Source of the DNA: Dromiciops gliroides
Lineage: Eukaryota > Chordata > Mammalia > Microbiotheria > Microbiotheriidae
DNA length: 64,000 bases
NCBI RefSeq assembly: GCF_019393635.1
Contig: NC_057862.1
Span: forward strand, 417,801,669-417,865,668
Direction of reading: 5' to 3'
Under the pieces are notes generated by a model. It was given only the letters and a program-made list of their open reading frames with translations. It had not been told where the DNA came from and searched no databases. Of this stretch, positions 56,425 through 64,000 are shown piece by piece. Position 1 is the first letter of the stretch. Every line of letters starts with the position of its first letter. A program made the position numbers and the translations under genes.

Positions 56425-56975
56425 TCTAGCCTGATATCTTCTTTCTGAGGAGAGCAGAGTGGCCAGCCTCTGGCCCTAGTCTCCTGCTCTCTTCCTGGAA
56501 GGAATCAAAGTCTCATTAAAGAAGGGAAAATTGAGGAGACTCTAGATATTACTATTCATGGCTCTCTGTGAGCCACATCTACATGTACATATGCAGATTT
56601 GCATAACCTACATGAGTAACACACACCTTACATTGCCATGAAAATCCTTTAAATACACAGAAAGCTATCATGTCCCTGACTAAGCCTTCCCTTCTATAGG
56701 CCATATACATTTCCAGCTCTACGATAACCTAACCCTTTAGACATAGGTTATAGACTTTCTCCCCCAAAATTATAGTCAAGCTCATTAGTCTATGGACAGA
56801 AGGCTCCATTTTCTCTCTCTTTTTTTTTTCAGAAAATCAGAATCATGGTTGCCCACTTCCATTCCTACAGCACTTCTCATGCTTCCAAAACTTTTCAAAA
56901 ATCATTGATAGCAGCCAAGCAACCCATTCACCATTTGTTTTGTATGTAGGATTATTGAGGGTAGGCAGCTTGAAC
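56425..56975. other. Unique sequence, no gene seen
   Basis: No repeat family or gene recognised. Confidence 0.3.
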
Positions 56976-56980
56976 TTTTA

Positions 56981-57142
56981 TTTTTTTATTTTAATTTTTT
57001 TGGGGGGTGAGGCAATTGGGGTTAAGTGACTTGCCCAAGGTCACACAGCTAGTAAGTGTTAAGTGTCTGAGGCTGGATTTGAACTCAGGTCCTCCTGACT
57101 TCAGGGCTAGTGCTCTATCCACTGTGCCACCTAGCTGCCCCG
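56981..57142 (-). mobile_element. Short-form SINE
   Basis: AGCTTGAACTTTTA at 56967-56980 and 57143-57156. Confidence 0.94.
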
Positions 57143-57164
57143 AGCTTGAACTTTTAGAAGGCCT

Positions 57165-58165
57165 CTAATCAGTCAATCTGCAAGTATTTTTCAAGTGCTC
57201 ACAATATGCCAGGCACTGTGCTAGGTACTTGGGATATAAAGACAAAAAGAAGCAGTCCTTGACCTTAAGGATCTGATATTCTATTATAAGAAATATATAC
57301 ACATAGGTATATATGCATGTGTATTTATATATGAAATGTATCCATAAATACAAGATAATTTGGTGGGAGAAGAAGCCAATAATATCTTGGGGGGAGGGAA
57401 CCACTAGGCATGGACTCATAGAAAAGGTGATATTTGAGCCAACATGAAGGAAACTAGGATATCTAAGAGGTGGAGGTAAGAAGAGGAGGCCATTCCAGAC
57501 ATAGACAGCCTATGCAAAGATAAAGAGAGTGAAAATCAAGTGTTATGTGTTAGGAGAAGCAAGAAGGCCACTTTGCTGGACTAAGCATGTATAAGGGGGA
57601 GTCATGCTAGAAGTTAGGTTGGAACCAGGTGGTAAAGGTTCTTAAATGCCAAACAAAATAGTTTGTATTTGACCCTAGAGGTAATGTGGAGCCACTAGAG
57701 TTTATTGAGTAAGGGAGTGATGATGATATGCTTCAGGAAACTTGACTTTAGGAAAATCACATTGGATAGTGGGTGGAGAAAGGATTGGAGAGGGGAGGGG
57801 AAGAGATGAGGCAGGGAGATCAATTAGGAGCTTATTGCAGTTCCAAGAGAGAGGTGATAAGGATTTAAATTAGTGTGGTTGTTGTGTGACTAAAAGGAAA
57901 GGAATGGATATGAGAGATCCTGTGGGAGTAGAAGCATCAAAGAATTGGCAACTTATTGGATATGTGGGTCAATGGAGATCAAAATGTCTCCAACCTGGAC
58001 TATTGGAAGGATGGTGGTACCTTTCTTTGAAAAAGGGAAATTTGGAAAAGGAATATGCTTGGGGTTGAATTCAGTTGTTTGAGATGCCTCCAGGACATCA
58101 AGTTGGAAATCCTAATAGGAAATAGGTGGTGTGAGACTAGAGCATCTGTAAGCCTGGGAGTCATT
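57165..58165 (+). repeat. Ancient interspersed repeat (family B), longest copy
   Basis: About 1 kb: CAATATGCCAGGCACTGTGC.., GGCCACTTTGCTGGACTAAG, GGAGCCACTAGAGTTTATTGAG, TTGGCAACTTATTGGATATG, GAGATGCCTCCAGGACATC. This is the reference copy for the family in this window. Confidence 0.7.
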
Positions 58166-58389
58166 TGCTTAAAAATGACATTTACTGACAGCATGCTCTC
58201 TTCTATCATCTTCCTTACACCCTCTCAGCTAGAGTTCACTCACGCATTTTCCACCAACTTCCTATGGCAGAGCTGTCCATGGTGCAGAATTTAGCTATTG
58301 TATCCTCTTCTCCACAGACTATATTAGGATGGGAAATATTGCTTAGGCTACATTCCAACCCACAAAAAGCTTGACAACTGTACAATTGA

Positions 58390-59105
58390 TTCATGGTGTT
58401 TGACCTCAGGTGGCCCCTCACTTGTGCTCAACTATCTTTGTATCTTATTGGCTTTTTATCTCATTCCTCATAGTGATTACCTTTTCCTCTTTCCTCTCAC
58501 CTGCCTGCTCCCAGAAGAAAGGGTGTTGCTGCTTCTCACTCAGGATAATTCCTCAACCTGTACTCTTTTGTTTGTTTGTTTGTTTTGTTTTTTGTACCTG
58601 TACTCTTGATGCCATTCCTTCCTCCCATCTCCAGGATGTTTCTCTAGCAGCCATTTCATTTCCATAATGCAACTTCAATGTCTCCCCTTCCATTCACTCT
58701 TGCCCATATGCCTACAAACATGCTCAGGTCTCCCCAATCCTAAAAAAAGCTTCCTTTTGACTCTTGTACCACATCCAGATACTATCCCATATTTCTCCTC
58801 TATTTCACTGTTACATTTCAGAAAACAAATTGTATCTTATGCCATCTCTCTTCAGACCCTTACAATCTGAATCCCCTTACTATTCAAACCAAATAGCTAA
58901 CAAAGGCCACCTGTGACTCTTTAGTTGCCAAAGCCAATGACCTAGTTTAATTTCTCATCCTTACCTTCTCTGAAGATTTTGACACCTCCTCTCTACTCCC
59001 TTAATTTCAGAGAACCATGCTTTTCTGGTCTTCCTCCTACTTCTCTAACTACTCCTCTGCCTCCTTTGCTGTCTTCCCATAGTTTGTTTTTGCCCTTAAT
59101 GTAGG
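58390..59105 (+). repeat. L2 LINE internal (reverse transcriptase) fragment
   Basis: CAAAGGCCACCTGTGACTC..GCCAAAGCCAATGACC..GAAGATTTTGACACC..TTCTGGTCTTCCTCCTAC follows the L2 RT coding pattern. Not functional. A (TTTG)n tract is at 58568-58592. Confidence 0.65.
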
Positions 59106-59135
59106 CACCTTCTCCCCTGCTTCTCCCCGCGACAG

Positions 59136-59304
59136 CTTCTGGTTTCAGGGGTAGGAAGGTATTGTCCATAGAGCTATGGACCAGGAAGCTGAAGATCTTC
59201 TTCTCTTTAAGACCAAACTGAGGTTGAAGCAGGTGACCTTTGTCAATATCACCAAAAATATACATCTCTGACCTTTCTGACTGGCCTGTGAGATGGTTGG
59301 AAAG
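59136..59304 (+). other. Candidate non-coding exon
   Basis: ACCTTCTCCCCTGCTTCTCCCCGCGACAG ends at 59135, and GTAAGT follows at 59305. All three frames contain stops, so it would be non-coding. The opposite strand is open over the same stretch (GDIDKGHLLQPQFGLKEKKI..), which is unrecognised. Confidence 0.25.
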
Positions 59305-60010
59305 GTAAGTCTAGGCTTCACATCCTCTCCCCCTTAGGCTCAGTACTAGACTACAGTGTATTTGGGGTATAAGCCTGCTCTGTCTCCAATCTCTCAAAGT
59401 CCTGGTTTTCCCTCTTTCTGGGGAATTAAGGGACAATGTTCGTGTGTTAGAGGGCTACTCAGCACAATGAGCCCCAATGGAAGCGTTTCACTCTGAAGTT
59501 CATTTTTCAAAGCAGGTGGCACCGATCCTGTGTCTACTTTCACTTACATGAGTCAGCTTATCCTATAGATACGGGCTCATTATTTTATCAGCTCAACCCT
59601 GGATGCAATGGAGTGACAGCCGCTCAGCATTCAATTACAGATGGGCTTCAGCTCTGCAGTGCTGCCCCGAGAATACAATTATAGCTGCTCTGCATTATAA
59701 TCCTGGGCTGTTAAATATCCCAGCCTGTGAAGTTCCATCCTTTGATTGGCTGATTTTTTTTAATGAGAAAAGTTTTATTACATTTTGAAGAACATTAGTA
59801 ATGATGAAACTCATACACCTACAGATTTCTATAACGAAGGCAGCCAAGGAGCTAGGGGGTATAAAGGAAGTTATTCCTAACGTCAGACATTCTCCCTCCT
59901 ACAGTGTGACTACAACGTTTGAGGAAACAGAGTATTTGTAGCTGATAATTGCTTTGTGGATAAAAGTGGAAACTCAACAACCAACAAGCCAAGACATTTC
60001 TAAAGGAAGA
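59305..60010. other. Unique sequence including a likely conserved element
   Basis: 59480-59745 is repeat-free and rich in developmental motif cores: CAATTACAG, ATACAATTATAG, ATTATTTTATCAG, TTATCCTATAGATAC, TTAAATATCCC. No coding frame. Confidence 0.35.
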
Positions 60011-60014
60011 AGTA

Positions 60015-60016
<2 letters not shown>

Positions 60017-60082
<66 letters not shown>
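60017..60082. repeat. (AG)n microsatellite
   Basis: About 33 GA units, followed by GCAGCAGCTG. Confidence 0.95.
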
Positions 60083-60229
60083 AGCAGCTGCGGAGGAGTC
60101 AGAATTAGCTCATGGATTTGAGACTGACCTCAATGACACATCAGCTCGAATGATTCCATTAGGAAACATTCATATTTTTGTTCACCCAGCAACAGCCGTG
60201 CCTGGCATGGTTTCCACTTAGGAGAAAGG

Positions 60230-60570
60230 CAACATAATGTAGGGAAAAGAGTGATGTGTTTGAAGTCATTTGACGTTCAAATCCTGGTTCTTCTACTTGA
60301 TATGTGTTGTTAGACAAGTCACTTAAGTTTTTTGTGCTTCATTTAGCTCATCTCTAAAATGAGCACCTTGGACTCAATGCCCTCTAAGGTCCCTTCCAAC
60401 TCTATTTTTGTCATCCTATGCCCAGTGTTCTCCCAAATTCTGAATTTCTCTATTATGGGAATCTTTTCATAGGATCATAGATTTAGACCTGGAAGGGACC
60501 TCTGAGGTCATCAAGCCCAACTTCTTCACTTTACAGGTGAGGAAACTGAGGCTCAGAGAGGGCATTTCCC
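60230..60570. repeat. MIR followed by a MIR/THER-like repeat
   Basis: 60230-60415: TTGTTAGACAAGTCACTTAAG, CTAAGGTCCCTTCCAACTC. 60465-60570: GACCTGGAAGGGACCTCTGAGG, GGAAACTGAGGCTCAGAG. Confidence 0.75.
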
Positions 60571-60880
60571 ATCACAATGATTAAACTTTTTTTTTCTGAG
60601 CAGAATGCTGATTTTTTAATAGCCTAGAAGATGAAATATGATTCCAATTCAAATATTTGAAATCCTTAGTATCTTATAGATTTGAACACAGAGTAACTGA
60701 TTCAATTTTTTTTTTTTGCTTAGAAAATGGAGCTTCTCATGCAAAGTAGATGTTCCCATAATCATACCCTTACCTGCAGGCACTTTGCCCAGAGGAATAT
60801 AAGTTTGATTGCTGAAACCTCACAAGATGTCTTGGGATTTACATACTAGATTTCTTTTCTTTTCTTTCTTTCTTTTTTTT

Positions 60881-61125
60881 GGTGAGGCAATTGGAGTTAA
60901 GTGACTTGCCCAGGGTCACACAGCTAGTAGGTGTTAAGCGTCTGAGGCCGGATTTGAACTCAGGTCCTCCTGACTCCAGGGCTGGTGCTCTATCCACTGT
61001 GCCACCTAGCTGCCCCTCAGCTGGGTGAGTTCAAATCCGGCCTCAGACACTTAACACCTACTAGCTATGTGACCCTGGGCAAGTCACTTAACCCCAATTG
61101 CCTCACCAAAAAAAAAAAAAAAAAA
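60881..61125. mobile_element. Fold-back pair of short-form SINEs
   Basis: Minus copy 60881-61016, then a head-truncated plus copy 61026-61107 with (A)18. The 82-bp arm 60881-60962 matches the complement of 61026-61107 at 79 of 82 positions. It shares the rare variant CACCTACTAGC where other copies have CACTTACTAGC. T-rich on the left and A-rich on the right. Confidence 0.88.
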
Positions 61126-61368
61126 GATCAAGCCTTAAACCCAAATAACTCTGACTCTTATTGATTAGTCAACAATAGATCCCAGTCCAAGCCTTGTTTG
61201 ACCTTGTTTGGCCTCTAAATGGAACAGAGTATGCATAAATGCAATTGTTTCTATTTTGGCCAGAAACCCTGAGGGTCCCCTCCTCCCCCTCCCATTTATT
61301 GGTTTATTTTTCTTTTTGACTAGATAAAAGAGGTCTTTCTTTGCCTCCTTTCTTACCTAGCCTTAATC

Positions 61369-61612
61369 ACTGAATAGGCGTTGCCTCAAGCAAACTGACA
61401 ACTCTGAAAGGCCTTAGCTTAAAAGGCCAAGGTTTCCCACTGCATTGGGTCCATCTCCAGTTGTCCTGATCTTGCCACTGGACCCAGATGGCTCTAGAGG
61501 AGAGAGTAAGGCTGGTGACTTTGCACAGCCCTCCCTCACTTAAATCCCATTCACTGCAAGTCATGGCATCACCTCCCCATGTCATAGTGCTCTCTTTGAA
61601 CAACAAGATGTT
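61369..61612 (+). mobile_element. Third-type SINE, head lost
   Basis: CCACTGCATTGGGTCCATCTCC.., GCCACTGGACCCAGATGGC, CACAGCCCTCCCTCACTTAAATCC, CAAGTCATGGCATCACC match the body of the copies at 39143 and 62155. Confidence 0.75.
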
Positions 61613-61689
61613 TCCACAGGGTTTCTGAGAAGCAATCAGCTTAGTGATTTTCTGATTTATAAGTCTCTATCTCCTGACTTCCCTTTCTG

Positions 61690-61855
61690 AGTTTACAGGA
61701 TGCTAGATTTAGAGCTGGAAAGGATCTTAAGTAATCATCTACCCAAACATGTTCATTTTACAGATGAGGAAAGTGAGCTCTAGATAAGTGATTTGCCGCA
61801 GGTTGCACATTTGGTATTAGAGGATCTTCTGACTCTGGATCTAGCATTCCTTTTC
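61690..61855 (-). repeat. MIR/THER-like repeat
   Basis: TTTAGAGCTGGAAAGGATCTTAAG, TTTTACAGATGAGGAAAGTGAGC. Confidence 0.65.
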
Positions 61856-62007
61856 TTTATTGTTAATGTAGCATACCCACTCTCCCAACTCCCATCTATA
61901 CTGACATGTTGGCTTCCTGAAGGGAGTCTGGTTACTACTCTTCTCAGGGACTCTGGACATAACCCTGAGGGCATGGGATTTCTAACACTTGTTCTTGAGC
62001 CCAATTA

Positions 62008-62860
62008 ATGTGTTCCCCATTATCAATCAGAATCAGATGAATTCCAGTAGCTTTTACAAAAGGAATTTACTGAGAAGGGTTAGCAAGAACAGTAGTTATA
62101 AAATATGCCCCCCCAAAAAAACCTGGGGTCACACTCTCTCTTTGCACACACAAGGTCATTGTTTGTCCTTTGTTCTAGAAGAGGACCATGACATTGGGAG
62201 GTGATGTCATGACTTTGCAGTGAATTGGATTTAAGTGAAGGAGGGCTGTGCAAAGTCACCAACCTCACTGCCACCTGGATCCAGTGGCAAGATATATATT
62301 GGGAAAACTGGAGATGGCACTGGATGTTTAAGGCAATTGGGGTTAAGTGGCTTGCCCAGGGTCACACAGCTAGTAAGCATCTGAGGTGAGATTTGGACTC
62401 AGGTCCTCCCAAGTTCAGGACCAGTATTCTATCCACTGGGCCACCTACCTGCCTGAGACTCAAACTTATAATAAATAATGAGGTACACATGTAGAGAGAA
62501 CATATGATGTAGGGGCACCTCACAACTGCTAGTTACTGCAATTTATTTCTCCCTTTGTTGAGTACTCATGAGGTTCCTCCTAAGAGTAGCTCTCTGCTGG
62601 GTCCTGAGAATTGGTGTCTTCCCAGAGTTGGGAACTGGCTCCCTGAAGCTGACACCATTGCCTTCCATATCCTTCTGCAGGCACTTCCTCCGTCATTGGC
62701 CACTCCCTATCCAGAGGCTGCTACTACTGCTTCTGGTCACAGGGGGCACATCTCCTGAACTTGCAAGGGCACCTGGACACTCTCCACTTGGAATCCTAAT
62801 TCACCTCAGATTATGAAAGAATAAAGAGAAAATAAACTGCTGTACCCTTTGCCCACTGAC
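62008..62860 (-). repeat. Repeat family C, copy 2 (possible LTR-type fossil), SINE-split
   Basis: Shares ordered blocks with 31376-32160. The left edge TGTGTTCCCC could be an LTR end. Interrupted by a third-type SINE at 62155. Confidence 0.45.
62155..62456 (-). mobile_element. Third-type SINE, complete
   Basis: CATTGTTTGTCCTTTGTTC at the tail end, the TGATGTCATGAC body, then the tRNA-like head ending CACCTACCTGCC. Most complete copy in the window. Confidence 0.78.
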
Positions 62861-62974
62861 ACAAAGCAACTGGCTGGGTGGTGGGCAGATGCCCTTTTCC
62901 TACCTGGCAGCCAACATAAGTCACTTCCTTATAACTTCAGACTAAACCACTCAAATGAATTTAGTCTTTACAAG

Positions 62975-63205
62975 ATTCAGTGTGGTACTTTGGAAAGAGC
63001 ACTAGACCCAGAGGCTAGAAGACTTGTGGTTAAATGTAGCTGGCTAAGTGTCAAAAGTAGGATGCTTCCTAGTCTATAAAATGGGGACAATGATACCTAT
63101 AGCACTTATCTCACAGACAAATATGTTTGCAAGGCACTTTCCACACCTAAAATATATTTGCAAAGCATTTCACAAACCTTAAAGCTATGTGAATGTCAGC
63201 CAAAT
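62975..63205 (+). repeat. MIR element
   Basis: GGAAAGAGCACTAGACCCAGAGG, TCTATAAAATGGGGACAATG, TTGCAAAGCATTTCACAAACC. Confidence 0.75.
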
Positions 63206-63239
63206 GTCAGAATGTTATTAATAACAATATATTAATTGC

Positions 63240-64000
63240 TACATTTTGCTGACCATTTCTTAGTCTTCATTCTACAATACTTGATCTCTTTGCAGTTTGT
63301 GACCTTTCAACCAACCCCTCTTCCTATATATTTTCTCTTCCTTTAGTTTCCATGGCATTGTGTTTTTGGGGGGTTGTTTTGGTTTTTTGTTTCTTGTCCT
63401 ACCCCTTTTTTCCCCTAAAGGCAACTCAGTGGCACAGTGCTGAGCCTAGATCCAGGAAAACTTGAGTTCAAATTCAGCCTTAGATACTCTCTGTATGACC
63501 CTGGGTAAGTCACTTAACCATTACTTCCGTTTTCTCAACTTTAAAATGGAGAAAATAAGAGCACCTACCTCCCAGGGTTACTGTGAGAATCAAATGAAAT
63601 AATAATTGTAAGACACTTAGTATAATACCCGGCACATGGTAAGTGCTGAATAAATGTTTCCTTCCTTCCTTTCTCCTGTCAGATTATAATTCATCTATTG
63701 TTCTCTATGATTATTTTCTCAAGCTCTGTCCTGGTCCCTTTTTTTCTCCTTATCCTCCTATCCTTGGTGACCTCATCTGCCCTCGTAGGTTCAATTATTT
63801 TTTCCTTGTTGGTGACTCCCAAATTTACATATCCAAAATTAATCTTTCTCCTCAACTCTATTTCCAAGTCACCACCTAATTGTTGGATATTTCTTCCTAA
63901 ATGTCCCATTAATGTCTCAAACTCAATATAGCTAAAACAAAATTCATTATTTTCCTCCTTAAACCACCCCCATCCCAAGCTTCTCACCATCTTTTCCATT
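63240..64000 (+). repeat. L2 LINE RT region split by a MIR, running off the window
   Basis: 63240-63417 and 63669-64000. The latter has CTGTCCTGGTCCC.., CTTGGTGACCTCATCTGCCC, GGTGACTCCCAAATTTACATATCC, CTCAAACTCAATATAGCTAAAAC in L2 RT order. A MIR at 63418-63668 divides it. Confidence 0.75.
63418..63668 (+). repeat. Full-length MIR
   Basis: GTGGCACAGTGCTGAGCC.., GGGTAAGTCACTTAACC, CACCTACCTCCCAGGGTTACTG, GCACATGGTAAGTGCTGAATAAATG. Confidence 0.85.

Overview
The window is nuclear DNA of a mammal, almost certainly a marsupial. About 35 copies of a ~145 bp tRNA-headed SINE (head GGGGCAGCTAGGTGGC, internal GAGTTCAAATCC, A tail) lie on both strands. Around them are a longer relative ending in GACTGAACAACAA, a third SINE body, marsupial-type LINE-1 3' ends, a half-LINE-1 (HAL1), and a background of MIR, L2, CR1/L3 and hAT relics. 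I cannot fix the species. No rRNA, tRNA, CRISPR or prokaryotic feature is present, and I recognise no intact multi-exon host gene. The window looks like intergenic or long-intron DNA.

Two sequences come from known host genes. At 19320-20671 is an intronless retrocopy of aldolase A (ALDOA) with an uninterrupted 364-codon frame. It keeps the Schiff-base lysine but has Cys where active-site Arg148 should be. At 24240-25133 on the minus strand is a processed pseudogene of the small MICOS subunit MIC13/QIL1 (recognised from remembered protein sequence), cut by SINEs.

Layout: 1-11 kb holds old repeats, one L1 fragment inside a MIR, and unique DNA with candidate exons. 11.5-16.9 kb is a retroelement cluster: solo LTRs inside a SINE, a HAL1 and another LTR. 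18.2-20.8 kb is a nest of SINE, L1 and ALDOA retrocopy. 20.8-24 kb is mostly unique or ancient sequence. 24-27 kb holds the MIC13 copy and SINEs, and 27-29 kb two minus-strand L1 pieces. 30-31.4 kb has two long microsatellites beside SINEs. 31.4-64 kb is unique DNA, L2, MIR and SINEs, with an L1 at 51.6-52.3 kb, a CR1/L3 relic at 54.4-55.3 kb and a fold-back SINE pair at 60.9-61.1 kb.

The less explained signals are four: plus-strand candidate exons with good splice signals, three of them in compatible phase (34355-34451, 45110-45219, 45708 onward); a minus-strand open frame with a stop-transfer membrane segment (51098-51412); an old repeat family in four copies near 9.8, 23.3, 26.2 and 32.7 kb; and a 54-bp MIC13-pseudogene piece joined to a SINE that recurs 2.3 kb away, which looks like SINE-mediated 5' transduction. 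All assignments come from reading the sequence; no database was searched.
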